Source of the DNA: Niallia sp. Man26
Lineage (GTDB): Bacteria > Bacillota > Bacilli > Bacillales > Cytobacillaceae
DNA length: 64,000 nucleotides
Direction: 5' to 3'
NCBI RefSeq assembly: GCF_022049065.2
Contig: NZ_CP095743.1
Coordinates: 1,069,001-1,133,000 of the forward strand
The position numbers and the translations under genes were made by a program. This document shows positions 25,304 to 34,142 of this stretch, piece after piece (positions within the stretch are counted from its first letter, which is position 1; each line of letters starts with the position of its first letter). The notes under the pieces were generated by a model. The model ran no database searches. It was not told the DNA's origin and was given only the letters and a program-made list of their open reading frames with translations.

Positions 25304-26221
25304 ATGGATCAGAAGCTCAAGTTACTAACTACAGAATCTCGAAATGATCAAACAATGCATATAGACACAGCAAAGACGATAGATATCTTGAAGCTTATGA
25401 ACGAAGAGGATCAAAAGGTTGCCCTCGCAGTACAGCAAGTGCTTCCAGATGTTGAAAAGGCTGTTCAATTTGCCTGTGAGTCTATTAAGAATGGCGGCCG
25501 CCTTATTTATATTGGGGCCGGCACAAGTGGTCGACTTGGTGTTTTGGATGCAGTCGAATGCCCGCCGACTTTCAGTACTGCCCCAGGGTTAGTTCAAGGG
25601 ATAATAGCCGGAGGGGAAAAGGCATTTGTCACTGCTGTTGAAGGAGCAGAGGACAAAGAGGAGCTTGGAGCACAAGATTTAAAAGATATTAGCTTAACAG
25701 CCTATGATACAGTGATTGGAATTGCTGCGAGCGGACGTACTCCATATGTAACAGGTGCGCTCTTGTTTGCGCGAAGTGTTGGAGCGAAAGCAATCGCGCT
25801 CTCATGCAATAATCAGTCCGTTATCAGCGAGGCTGCTGACCACAGTATAGAAGTGGTCGTAGGGCCGGAAGTGCTCACTGGTTCGACAAGACTAAAAGCA
25901 GCAACCGCACAAAAGATGATATTGAATATGATTTCAACAGCTACAATGATTCAGCTTGGGAAAGCCTATGAAAACTTAATGGTAGATGTGCATGTGAGCA
26001 ATTATAAATTAAAAGAAAGAGCAATTAACATCATCTGTAAAACTACAGGGGCAAGCTATGATCATGCTAAAGAGGCACTGGAAAACGCCCAAAACGAAGT
26101 GAAAACGGCAATTGTGATGCTAAAAACGAATAAAGAATACAAAGAAGCGAAGGAACTTCTCGGCACAGCGGGCGGTTATGTAAGAAAAGCGGTTAACTTA
26201 GCAGGTGGCAAGGAAGAATAG
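25304..26221 (+). CDS. murQ: N-acetylmuramic acid 6-phosphate etherase
   Basis: A 305-residue SIS-domain lyase that cleaves the lactyl ether of MurNAc-6-P to give GlcNAc-6-P and lactate during cell-wall recycling. Typical segments: [14 protein letters not shown] at the N-terminus, [20 protein letters not shown] (sugar-phosphate loop with the catalytic Glu), [11 protein letters not shown], and [19 protein letters not shown] (in parts). First gene of a MurNAc operon with murP and mupG, as in B. subtilis and S. aureus. The promoter carries an RpiR-type operator. Confidence 0.95.
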   Translation: MDQKLKLLTTESRNDQTMHIDTAKTIDILKLMNEEDQKVALAVQQVLPDVEKAVQFACESIKNGGRLIYIGAGTSGRLGVLDAVECPPTFSTAPGLVQGIIAGGEKAFVTAVEGAEDKEELGAQDLKDISLTAYDTVIGIAASGRTPYVTGALLFARSVGAKAIALSCNNQSVISEAADHSIEVVVGPEVLTGSTRLKAATAQKMILNMISTATMIQLGKAYENLMVDVHVSNYKLKERAINIICKTTGASYDHAKEALENAQNEVKTAIVMLKTNKEYKEAKELLGTAGGYVRKAVNLAGGKEE

Positions 26222-26341
26222 CACAACTACGCTACCGAGTGAATAATATTGAGACGGCAACAAGGCTGTCTTCTTATACGAGAAAATTAAAGCGGTTTCA
26301 TTTTTAGTTGTTTCAAATGAGAATAAAGAGGGGGAACTAAA

Positions 26342-27703
26342 ATGTCCGGGGAAAATCATGTTTTAGCGCAAAAAATCTTAGAACAGCTGGGCGGTCCTGC
26401 TAATATAGCAGCTTATACACACTGTATGACTCGCCTGCGTGTAACGCCTGTTAATTTTGCTGTTGTAGATAAAGAAGCAATAAAAAAAATCGCTGGTGTA
26501 TTAGGGCTGGTTGAGGATGAGACACTGCAAATCATTATAGGACCTGGGAAAGTTAATAAGGTTACTGAAGCATTTGGAAAGCTTCTATCCTCATCAGGCG
26601 AAGTAAATCTAGAAGAGCTAGCAGCACAGAAAAAGTCAGAGTTAAAAGCGAAAAACGCTACTCCTGTCAAACTGTTCTTACGAAAAATCGCCAATATTTT
26701 CATTCCGCTAATCCCCGCCCTTGTAGCATCAGGATTAATTACAGGAATTACGAAAGCTGTTGTACAAGGCGGCTGGCTTGCGGCAGAGTCGCAATTTGCG
26801 CTGATATTAACAGTGATCGGAGGCGGCTTATTTACCTATCTAGGCATTTTAGTCGGCATAAATGCAGCGAAGGAATTTGGCGGTTCACCTGCATTAGGGG
26901 GAGTTGCCGGCATTTTAATCATTAATCCGTCTGTCGCTGGAATAACTCTTTTTGGAGAAGAACTGCTGCCTGGACGGGGCGGATTAATTGGTGTTTTGTT
27001 TGCAGCCATCTTCATTGCCATTGTCGAAAAACATGTCCGCCGCTTTGTGCCGCAGTCCCTTGATATTATCATAACTCCAACAGTAGCTTTATTAATAACA
27101 GGAATTATCACCTATCTCGTGTTCATGCCAATCGGGGGCATTATCTCAGATGGAATTACAAAAGGCTTGCTCGCTGTTTTGGATATGGGCGGAGTTGTAG
27201 CCGGCTTTGTGTTAGGAGCTGCATTTTTGCCGTTAGTTGTAACAGGCTTGCACCAAGGGTTAACTCCTGTTCATCTTGAAATAATAAATGCAATTGGGGA
27301 TGATCCTCTGCTGCCGATTTTAGCAATGGGCGGAGCAGGCCAGGTAGGTGCAGCATTTGCCATCTATTTAAAAACGAAAAAAACACGCTTAAAACGAGCG
27401 ATTGGCGGTTCCTTGCCGTCCGGTTTGCTCGGTATCGGGGAGCCGTTGATTTTCGGGGTGACACTTCCCCTTGGCAGGCCATTTTTGACAGCTTGCCTTG
27501 GAGCAGGAATAGGCGGCGCATTTCAAGCTTATTTTAAAGTTGCTACCATTGCTGTCGGCGTTTCCGGATTACCGCTTTCCTTTCTAGTTCATGCCGAACA
27601 GATTTTACTATACTTGGCCGGGTTAATCATTGCTTATGCAGCAGGGTTTGCTTTCACATTTTTATTTGGATACAAGGATGAAATGGCGAGTGAATTCGAA
27701 TGA
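26342..27703 (+). CDS. murP: MurNAc-specific PTS transporter, EIIBC
   Basis: A 453-residue phosphotransferase permease. The EIIB domain is residues 1-90, with the phospho-cysteine C28 in THCMTRLR. A linker to about 105 leads to the EIIC domain, with about ten helices and the sugar-binding region GIGEPLIFGVTLP. No EIIA domain is present, so it needs a general glucose-type EIIA, as known for MurP. It imports and phosphorylates MurNAc or GlcNAc-MurNAc. AAAGAGGGGGA precedes ATG. The stop overlaps the mupG start by 4 nt. Context (murQ before, mupG after) fixes the substrate better than the sequence does. Confidence 0.92.
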   Translation: MSGENHVLAQKILEQLGGPANIAAYTHCMTRLRVTPVNFAVVDKEAIKKIAGVLGLVEDETLQIIIGPGKVNKVTEAFGKLLSSSGEVNLEELAAQKKSELKAKNATPVKLFLRKIANIFIPLIPALVASGLITGITKAVVQGGWLAAESQFALILTVIGGGLFTYLGILVGINAAKEFGGSPALGGVAGILIINPSVAGITLFGEELLPGRGGLIGVLFAAIFIAIVEKHVRRFVPQSLDIIITPTVALLITGIITYLVFMPIGGIISDGITKGLLAVLDMGGVVAGFVLGAAFLPLVVTGLHQGLTPVHLEIINAIGDDPLLPILAMGGAGQVGAAFAIYLKTKKTRLKRAIGGSLPSGLLGIGEPLIFGVTLPLGRPFLTACLGAGIGGAFQAYFKVATIAVGVSGLPLSFLVHAEQILLYLAGLIIAYAAGFAFTFLFGYKDEMASEFE

Positions 27704-28719
27704 TTGGGATTTCCTTTTATTTAAATGATCCTCTCGCTGAACAACGATTAATAGAAGCAAGTATGCAAGGAGTTAAAAAGGCATTCACCTCATTGCATCT
27801 TCCTGAGGAACAGGGGCATCTTGCTAGCAAGGTAAAAAAACTGCTTGCAACAGCCAAAGCTAATGGAGTCGAGGTTTATGCAGATGTGTCTCTGAAAACC
27901 CCCAGCCATTTAGGAATAGCAAATTTAGAACAATTGAGGGATCTTGGCATAGCAGGAATTCGACTTGACGACTTTGATTCGCATAGGATTATTAAGCTGT
28001 CAAAGCAATTCCACATTGCCCTTAATGCAAGTACAATTTCAAGGATAGAGCTTAAAAGTTTGCTTGCAAATGGACTAGAGAGTGAAAGGCTGATTGCTTG
28101 GCATAATTTTTATCCTCGCCGTGAAACTGGCTTAGATGAAAACTTCTTCAAGAAGCAAACCGCTTTATTTAAACAATATAATATTCCAGTATGTGCCTTC
28201 ATACCAGGAGTAGGGGAAAAAAGAGGCCCCATCTTTGAAGGGCTTCCAACGCTGGAAAGCCATCGTGATATAGATCCCTTTATAGCAGCAGTTGAGCTGT
28301 TGAAGGTGGGAATAGATGATGTGTATATAGGAGATCCAGCATCAGGTAAGGAACTTTTAGCGAAGCTGATGAAATTTCATTCAGATCGCATCCTCCCACT
28401 TCGTATATATTCCTCCGTTCTCCAAGGGGGAATTTATCGCATCCGTCCCGATTTTGCCCGCGATGTGCTGCGCTTAATGGATACAAGGAATGATGAATCT
28501 GCAGCTCCTGAATATACAGGGGAGCGGCTTCGGGGAATGATTACAATGGACAATGACTTATATGGGCGCTACCGAGGGGAAGTTCAAATTGCCTTACGAA
28601 ATCTTCCTGCAGATGAACGGGTTAATGTCATTGGTCAGGTTATCGAGGAGGATCTCGAGCTACTGTCACATATTCAACCAGGTCAACAGCTGGAGTGGAA
28701 AGTATTGGGGTCATACTAG
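27700..28719 (+). CDS. mupG: 6-phospho-N-acetylmuramidase (DUF871 family)
   Basis: A 339-residue cytoplasmic TIM-barrel protein of the DUF871/GH170 family. It starts with MIGISFYLND. Conserved stretches are VYADVSLKTPSHLG, GIRLDDFD, LNASTISRIEL, WHNFYPRRETGLD, and a C-terminal cyclophilin-like part from about residue 240. MupG splits imported MurNAc-6P-GlcNAc into MurNAc-6P and GlcNAc, and MurQ then acts on the product. The 4-nt overlap with murP shows translational coupling. Completes the murQ-murP-mupG recycling operon; no nagZ or amiE gene is attached. Confidence 0.9.
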   Translation: MIGISFYLNDPLAEQRLIEASMQGVKKAFTSLHLPEEQGHLASKVKKLLATAKANGVEVYADVSLKTPSHLGIANLEQLRDLGIAGIRLDDFDSHRIIKLSKQFHIALNASTISRIELKSLLANGLESERLIAWHNFYPRRETGLDENFFKKQTALFKQYNIPVCAFIPGVGEKRGPIFEGLPTLESHRDIDPFIAAVELLKVGIDDVYIGDPASGKELLAKLMKFHSDRILPLRIYSSVLQGGIYRIRPDFARDVLRLMDTRNDESAAPEYTGERLRGMITMDNDLYGRYRGEVQIALRNLPADERVNVIGQVIEEDLELLSHIQPGQQLEWKVLGSY

Positions 28720-28762
28720 AGCGAGTACAGAGCAACATGTAACAAAATAATAGTGAGCTTGT

Positions 28763-28795
28763 GCCCTGTTATATTTTTAACAGGGTTATTCTTAT
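28763..28795 (+). terminator. Terminator of the mur operon
   Basis: CCCTGTTA (28764-28771) pairs with TAACAGGG (28778-28785), followed by a T-rich, interrupted tail. Confidence 0.6.
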
Positions 28796-28871
28796 GTTTT
28801 AATAGAGTAATAATTGCTAATTTTATGATAAACTAAAGCAGTAAAGAAATAACTTACAGGAGTTTTCAATA

Positions 28872-28911
28872 AAAAAGAATGCAGCTTAGCTTGGACAGCA
28901 GCATTCTTCCT
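28872..28911 (-). terminator. Terminator of the small membrane protein gene
   Basis: On the minus strand AAGAATGC pairs with GCATTCTT, with a long loop that can pair further, followed by a T run. Confidence 0.65.
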
Positions 28912-29476
28912 AATGATTGCTTCTGTTTTTTAGCAGCCATGCTTTTGCAGCAAGTCCAACTGCTAAACCGGGTATGACACAGAGAATCGGCATAAATATC
29001 GGTCCAATCAAGATGCCGAATAAGGTCCATCTCTGTGAATAAATCAGCCCGATGGTTACAAAAATCGTACATGATACGTAGGGAAGAAAGGCGTAAGGTG
29101 GAGTAGAACCTTCCTTATATGTATCTCTTACAGCATCCCACATGGCAAAAAAATACAGACATGGATAAAACATAAGCCATTGAAAGTGAATATATTCCGT
29201 TGCTTTATCAAAATGACCATTGAAGCTGGAAATGATCGCAAGATTAAAATTGGATTGGCGGTTAATGACCATTTCCATCAAAATAAAAAGCAGTGATTTT
29301 AAGATTTTGTGATTTAACAGCTGGCCAAAGCCAGGAAAAGCAATCGACCATAACAATCTTTCCAATGTTACTTTATTCAATTTAGGATCAGCCTGCTTCC
29401 TATTTGTATATTGGTAATTGGTATATAGAAAAAACAGTAACTTGTCATAATGCCGCTGTTTCTTATTATTACACAT
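28910..29476 (-). CDS. Predicted membrane protein of unknown function
   Basis: A 188-residue protein with four to five hydrophobic segments (about residues 58-75, 95-115, 125-140, 148-180). The segment IAFPGFGQLLNHKILKSLLF resembles the PGxGQ turn of small TM2-like membrane proteins, but no family is firmly recognised. The start at 29476 has no clear ribosome site, and the first 35 residues are unusually Asn/Tyr/Lys rich, so the true start may lie further in. Single gene between the mur operon and a divergent GNAT gene. Similar proteins in Bacilli are often linked to spores, but nothing here proves that. Confidence 0.6.
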   Translation of the reverse strand: MCNNKKQRHYDKLLFFLYTNYQYTNRKQADPKLNKVTLERLLWSIAFPGFGQLLNHKILKSLLFILMEMVINRQSNFNLAIISSFNGHFDKATEYIHFQWLMFYPCLYFFAMWDAVRDTYKEGSTPPYAFLPYVSCTIFVTIGLIYSQRWTLFGILIGPIFMPILCVIPGLAVGLAAKAWLLKNRSNH

Positions 29477-29551
29477 AGCATTTTAAATATTAATTTTTTT
29501 ACAGAATTTGTATAATTTTATCGCGCGAATATTAGAGGTAGGTGCAGAAGT

Positions 29552-30313
29552 TTGAAGGAAATAACATATATGGACATACATAAAGAAGGAGAAGTAGTTC
29601 TTGATACTGCTAGGTTTCGCCATTATCATGATCCGAAGATGCTCAGTCGTTATGACAGTAATTTTATTGCATTTAAGGAAATGCCAAATAAGAAGGAATT
29701 CAGCGATACAGAAAAATATCTACAGGAATATCATGTTGCAAGAGGGCAAAAACATGTAAAGTTTGTGTTTCCGCCGAATGAAAAGCTAGATGATTCATTA
29801 TTAACTAATCTTTCTAGTGAAGGCTATGACACTGGATTTACGGAGTTGTATAAAATAAATCCGCGAGATTTTCCAGGATATGAGATGCAAAAAGAAATAG
29901 AAATTGCTCATGTCGGAGCAAATCAGCTTGAGGATTTTTTAACATTAAACTATCAGCAAGACCTTGTCTTCGGGAGTGCGTTTGCGTCAATGAAGCAGGA
30001 AAATAATCGGAGTCACTTTAAGGATTCTGCTTTTGGGCAGGTTATCGCTTATTATAATGGAGTGCCTGCTGGCGGATTAGTAGCAATCCTGAAAGAACAA
30101 ACAGTCGAGATTGATGGTTTGTTTGTGCTGCCGGAATTTCAACGAAAACAAATCGCGGCACATCTCCAGCAATTTGTGATGAAGTCCTTTCCCGAAAAGA
30201 CGGTTATACTGCTTGCAGATGGTGAGGATACACCAAGGGAAATGTATAAAAAGCAAAATTATGAATATGTCAGTTTTCAGTATGAAACAGTGAAGGTATT
30301 TGAAGAGGATTAA
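29552..30313 (+). CDS. GNAT-family N-acetyltransferase
   Basis: A 253-residue protein. The C-terminal half is a GNAT fold: VEIDGLFVLPEFQRKQIAAHL (in parts) is motif A with the acetyl-CoA pyrophosphate loop (Q/R-x-x-x-I/G variant RKQIAA), followed by motif B around LLADGEDTPREMYKKQNYEYV. The N-terminal half is less conserved. The start is TTG behind AGGTAGGTG. It is followed closely by a PhzF-type gene and may be co-transcribed. Substrate unknown. Confidence 0.8.
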   Translation: MKEITYMDIHKEGEVVLDTARFRHYHDPKMLSRYDSNFIAFKEMPNKKEFSDTEKYLQEYHVARGQKHVKFVFPPNEKLDDSLLTNLSSEGYDTGFTELYKINPRDFPGYEMQKEIEIAHVGANQLEDFLTLNYQQDLVFGSAFASMKQENNRSHFKDSAFGQVIAYYNGVPAGGLVAILKEQTVEIDGLFVLPEFQRKQIAAHLQQFVMKSFPEKTVILLADGEDTPREMYKKQNYEYVSFQYETVKVFEED

Positions 30314-30338
30314 ATCTATTGCAAAGGGGATGAGCAGC

Positions 30339-31238
30339 GTGAAATCAGTTAAAGTTTTTCATTATGATGCATTCAGCACCATGCCGGACAAAGGCAATCC
30401 TGCTGGAGTGGTTTTCACAGGAGATTTATGCAGTAAGTCGGAAATGCAAGAGATTGCCTTTAAGGTTGGATTTAATGAAACAGCATTTATTGCCAGCTCT
30501 GACAAAGCAGACCTGAAGATAAATTACTTCACACCTGGCCATGAAATGGATTTATGCGGACATGGGACGATCGCCTGTTTATACGGCCTTTACGAACAGA
30601 GATTATTGCCTCCGAAAGAGGAGTTAACAATAGAAACCAAAGCTGGCATACTACCGATTAAACTAAAGGTAGATAATTCAGGAAGAATGTACATAACGAT
30701 GAAGCAAGCACAGCCAAAGTTTATGGAATTTCGAGGTTCCCAGAAAGAGCTAGCCTTGGCAATTGGTTTAAAAGAAGATGATTTATCGGAAGAGCTGCCA
30801 ATTATGTACGGCAGTACAGGAATATGGACACTGCTTATCCCTATCAGGAGCTTATCTGCGTTTAAGAAGATGAAGCCGGACAATCAATTGTTCCCGAAAA
30901 TTTTGACAGAGAATCCAAAGGCATCCTTGCATCCTTTTTGCCTCGAAACAGAACAGGAAGGCGCTGATATGCATGCCCGCCATTTTTCTTCGCCATTTTC
31001 TAAAACAGTGGAAGATCCTGTCACAGGCACCGCCTCTGGAGTGATGGGTGCTTATTATGCTTCTTATATTAAAGAGCAGGCTAAAAAGCCATTGCATTTA
31101 ATAATAGAGCAAGGTTTGGAAATGAACCGTGCAGGCACAGTGTTAGTAACGGTGTCAGAGGGAGATAACGGACTTGGCATAGAAGTTACAGGAACAGCAG
31201 TGTATGTGAATGAAATGGAAATAAATATTGGTCATTAA
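30339..31238 (+). CDS. PhzF-family epimerase/isomerase
   Basis: A 299-residue protein of the PhzF/DapF-like fold with two related halves. Conserved segments: FHYDAFST, GNPAGVV, GFNETAFI (with the likely catalytic Glu), NYFTPGHEMDLCGHGTIAC (in parts) and EDPVTGTASGVMGAYY. GTG 30339 lies 9 nt from AAAGGGG and gives the usual short N-terminus; upstream in-frame ATG 30330 is too close to that site. The function of non-phenazine members is mostly unknown. It follows the GNAT gene by 25 nt. No terminator is evident; the next element is the T-box promoter. Confidence 0.85.
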   Translation: MKSVKVFHYDAFSTMPDKGNPAGVVFTGDLCSKSEMQEIAFKVGFNETAFIASSDKADLKINYFTPGHEMDLCGHGTIACLYGLYEQRLLPPKEELTIETKAGILPIKLKVDNSGRMYITMKQAQPKFMEFRGSQKELALAIGLKEDDLSEELPIMYGSTGIWTLLIPIRSLSAFKKMKPDNQLFPKILTENPKASLHPFCLETEQEGADMHARHFSSPFSKTVEDPVTGTASGVMGAYYASYIKEQAKKPLHLIIEQGLEMNRAGTVLVTVSEGDNGLGIEVTGTAVYVNEMEINIGH

Positions 31239-31269
31239 AAAAAATGGGCTGGAAAAAATAAAATAGATA

Positions 31270-31298
31270 TTGCAACGTTTGGGAATATACGGTAATAT
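31270..31298 (+). promoter_or_regulatory. Sigma-A promoter of the T-box/thrZ unit
   Basis: TTGCAA, a 17-nt spacer, then TAATAT, about 30 nt upstream of the first T-box. Confidence 0.6.
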
Positions 31299-31324
31299 GT
31301 TAAATAATTATTAAAGCGAAGATA

Positions 31325-31560
31325 AGGACATGAGTTGTTTAAAAAAGTTGACAGAGAGGGAAGTGCAAGCTGGAATCTTCCTAACAGATTTTAACATCTT
31401 ACCACCTTTGAGCTGTGTTGGGGAAATATAGTATCCAATGCCGTCAATGCTGCGTTAAAGCACAATAAGCCGCAAAGTTTTTGCGGGAAATTGGGTGGAA
31501 CCACGGGTATAAGCACGCTCGTCCCTTGCTAGAGGGATGTAGTGTGCTTATTTTTTTATA
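31325..31560 (+). ncRNA. T-box riboswitch 1, specifier ACC (Thr)
   Basis: Stem I begins near AGAGAGGGAAGTGC. The specifier loop reads ACC (31401-31403) directly before ACCTTTGAGC. The T-box proper GGTGGAACCACGGGTA is at 31494-31509 region, followed by a terminator: AAGCACGCTCGTCCCT pairs with AGGGATGTAGTGTGCTT and a T run. Uncharged tRNA-Thr(GGU) would stabilise the antiterminator and allow transcription into the second T-box. Confidence 0.92.
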
Positions 31561-31571
31561 TAAAAAAGTGA

Positions 31572-31798
31572 TGAAAAGGACATGAATTATTTTTACGGTC
31601 TACAGAGAGGGAAGTGCAAGCTGGAAACTTCCTGGCTTAGGAAAATGATTTACCGCCTTGGAGCAGTGCCTTAGAAAAGGTACCGTTAGCTGCGTTAAAG
31701 CACAATAAGCCGCAAAATTTTTGCGGAAAATTGGGTGGAACCACGGGTATAAAACGCACTCGTCCCTTGTTAGAGGGATGAGTGTGTTTTTTTTATAC
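31572..31798 (+). ncRNA. T-box riboswitch 2, specifier ACC (Thr)
   Basis: A near-repeat of the first element. The specifier loop ACC (31652-31654) lies before GCCTTGGAGC; the T-box sequence GGTGGAACCACGGGTA lies exactly 240 nt after the first copy. The terminator is AACGCACTCGTCCCT with AGGGATGAGTGTGTT and a long T run. Tandem arrangement makes expression require two independent readings of uncharged tRNA-Thr, giving a sharper response. Confidence 0.92.
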
Positions 31799-31825
31799 AA
31801 ATTTTTAATAGGAGTTGATTGATTG

Positions 31826-33748
31826 ATGAAGAATCAATGTATCAGAGTGAAATTTCCGGATGGGAAATGGAAGGAATATAAAAAAGGAGCTACAGCAGGG
31901 GAGATTGCAGAAAGTATTAGCTTAAGTTTGTGCAAAAAAGCAGCAGCGGCAAAAATAAATGGTCAGCTGCTAGATTTAGCTACTCGACTGGAGGAAGATG
32001 CCGAGCTTTCGATTATCACTGTTGATTCTATCGAAGGGCTAGGAGTTTTGCGCCATACTGCTGCACATATTATGGCACAGGCATTGAAAAGATTATATCC
32101 ATCTGTCGAGTTAGCAACAGGTCCGGTCATTGAAAATGGTTTTTATTATGATGTGAAAAGCGAGGTACCGTTATCACTTGGTGACTTGTCAGCTATCGAA
32201 GCAGAAATGAGGAAAATCATCGACGAAGATTTGCCGATTGAGCGTATCGAAGTTTCCTTTGATGAGTCAGAAAAAATTTGGCGCGAAAGGAAGGAATCCT
32301 ACAAGTTAGAATTATTGAGTGCAATACCAAGCGATGAAATCATTTCCATTTATAAGCAAGGAGAATTTATGGATCTATGCCGTGGTCCTCATCTTCCGCA
32401 AACAGGGATGTTGAAGTTTTTTGCGTTAACAAATGTTTCTGGAGCCTACTGGAAGGGAGATAGTCAGAATGAAGCCCTTCAGCGTGTATATGGAACAGCA
32501 TTTGCTCATAAACAGGACTTAGCGGATTATATGCACTTTTTAAAAGAGGCAGCGAATCGGGATCATCGTAAATTAGGAAAGCAGCTAGGCTTATTTATGT
32601 TTTCTGAAGAAGCTCCAGGCATGCCGTTTTATTTGCCTAAAGGGCAGCGGATTCGCAATGAGCTGGAAAAATTCTCAAGAGAATTGCAGCAGGAATCGGA
32701 CTATGAGGAAGTACGCACTCCTTTTATGATGAATCAAAGACTATGGGAACAATCAGGACACTGGGATCATTATAAAGATAATATGTATTTCTCTGATGTC
32801 GACAATCAATCCTTTGCACTGAAACCGATGAATTGTCCTGGTCATATGCTTGTTTACAAAAATAATTTATATTCATACAGAGATTTGCCAATCAGGCTAG
32901 CTGAGTTCGGCCAAGTTCATCGCCATGAATACAGTGGCGCCTTGAACGGGATGCTTCGAGTCCGTACATTTTGCCAAGATGATGCCCATATTTTTGTGCG
33001 GGAGGATCAAATTCAAACAGAAATCAAAGACATAATTGCGCTGATTGATAAAGTATACAGCACATTTGGATTTGATTATAGTGTGGAGCTGTCAACAAGA
33101 CCGGAGGATTCTTTAGGAGATGACAGCCTTTGGGAAGCGTCAGAGCATGCCCTTGAACAAGTGCTGGATAATTTAAACATCAACTATGTGGTAAATGAAG
33201 GCGATGGAGCATTTTATGGACCGAAGATTGATTTTCATATTAAAGATGCATTAAACAGAAGTCATCAGTGTGCGACAATTCAGCTAGATTTTCAAATGCC
33301 GGAAAAGTTTGATCTTGTCTATATAAATGAGAACAATGAAAAGGTTCGGCCAGTTGTTATTCACAGGGCAGTTTATGGAAGTCTGGACCGATTCTTTGGC
33401 ATTCTAATTGAACATTTCAAAGGAGCTTTTCCAGTTTGGCTTGCACCACTCCAAGTGAAAATCATTCCCGTTTCACATGTACATCTGGACTACTGTTTAC
33501 AAGTTCAATCCGCCTTGAAGCAAGCTGGTATTTCTGTTGAATTAGATCAGCGGGAAGAGAAGCTAGGCTATAAAATCCGAGATGCCCAGCTGCAAAAGAT
33601 TCCTTATATTCTTGTATTAGGTGACCAAGAAGCGCAAGCAGGAACTGTAAATGTCCGCAAGTTTGGCAGCAGGGACATAAAGGAGCAATCGCTCATGCAA
33701 TTTATCGATGCTGTAGGCAAGCAAATAAAAGATAGAAGCTTATCATAA
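31826..33748 (+). CDS. thrZ: Threonyl-tRNA synthetase, inducible ThrZ type
   Basis: A 640-residue class II synthetase. Domains in order: TGS (residues 3-62), editing domain (65-225, with HTAAHIMAQAL supplying the HxxxH zinc pair and CRGPHLP the Cys), catalytic core (about 245-535, MNCPGHM with the zinc Cys, motif 2 RTFCQDDAHIF, His in HRAVYGSLDRF), and anticodon-binding domain (about 540-635). Two tandem threonine T-boxes upstream match the inducible thrZ of B. subtilis, which backs up housekeeping thrS. ATG 31826 lies 11 nt after AGGAG; TTG 31823 at 8 nt is an alternative. Residues for tRNA editing look intact. Confidence 0.93.
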   Translation: MKNQCIRVKFPDGKWKEYKKGATAGEIAESISLSLCKKAAAAKINGQLLDLATRLEEDAELSIITVDSIEGLGVLRHTAAHIMAQALKRLYPSVELATGPVIENGFYYDVKSEVPLSLGDLSAIEAEMRKIIDEDLPIERIEVSFDESEKIWRERKESYKLELLSAIPSDEIISIYKQGEFMDLCRGPHLPQTGMLKFFALTNVSGAYWKGDSQNEALQRVYGTAFAHKQDLADYMHFLKEAANRDHRKLGKQLGLFMFSEEAPGMPFYLPKGQRIRNELEKFSRELQQESDYEEVRTPFMMNQRLWEQSGHWDHYKDNMYFSDVDNQSFALKPMNCPGHMLVYKNNLYSYRDLPIRLAEFGQVHRHEYSGALNGMLRVRTFCQDDAHIFVREDQIQTEIKDIIALIDKVYSTFGFDYSVELSTRPEDSLGDDSLWEASEHALEQVLDNLNINYVVNEGDGAFYGPKIDFHIKDALNRSHQCATIQLDFQMPEKFDLVYINENNEKVRPVVIHRAVYGSLDRFFGILIEHFKGAFPVWLAPLQVKIIPVSHVHLDYCLQVQSALKQAGISVELDQREEKLGYKIRDAQLQKIPYILVLGDQEAQAGTVNVRKFGSRDIKEQSLMQFIDAVGKQIKDRSLS

Positions 33749-33753
33749 TTTCA

Positions 33754-33808
33754 TAAAAAAAGCCTGTCTTGCTAGTCTATACGACTAGTTTGACAAGGCT
33801 TTTTTTAT
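33754..33808. terminator. Terminator after thrZ, usable by the antisense small ORF
   Basis: AAAAAAAGCCTGTC with inner GCTAGTC pairs with GACTAG and TGACAAGGCTTTTTTT. The A and T runs on the two sides make it bidirectional. Confidence 0.8.
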
Positions 33809-33829
33809 ATTTCAGGCAAAGAAGTATCT

Positions 33830-33985
33830 TTAAACACTTGGAACCGCAAACAGCTTCAAAAAGCCGTTCAGCTTATAGGCAGAATGATTTAATAAATAAT
33901 CTAATCTCGTTCGCAGCCTGATAATTGTATAGATAATGGTTACAAGTATCGCCAAGAAAATCCCTCCTGAATATGGTTCTGCCAT
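33830..33985 (-). CDS. Candidate small membrane peptide
   Basis: The thrZ-asparaginase spacer (33749-34142) is over 390 nt and holds a minus-strand frame. With ATG 33985 it encodes 51 residues. With TTG 33955, which stands 6-7 nt behind a perfect AGGAGGG, it encodes 41 residues. The shorter form begins MAILVTIIYTIIRLRTRLDY: one short hydrophobic segment followed by basic and amphipathic sequence ending in FLKLFAVPSV. The ribosome site is by far the best signal in the region and the frame ends just before a bidirectional terminator. No family recognised. It could be a membrane peptide or a type I toxin-like product. Confidence 0.45.
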   Translation of the reverse strand: MAEPYSGGIFLAILVTIIYTIIRLRTRLDYLLNHSAYKLNGFLKLFAVPSV

Positions 33986-34142
33986 TTAATTATGGCTTTT
34001 TTAGTGTTTCAACATATAAAAATATTATTCGTACCAATAAATTAGAGAGCAAAGAAGAATTTTTATAATATTTCGACACAAAAGAGTGAGCTTGTATTAA
34101 AATGACTATACACAGGCATTAGAGAATGGAGGCGTATGGAAG

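Noticed and set aside
31270..31324. A third T-box upstream of the two seen, as in B. subtilis thrZ
   Set aside because: The sequence between the PhzF stop and the first T-box has no GGTGGAACC element or stem I features; only a promoter is present.
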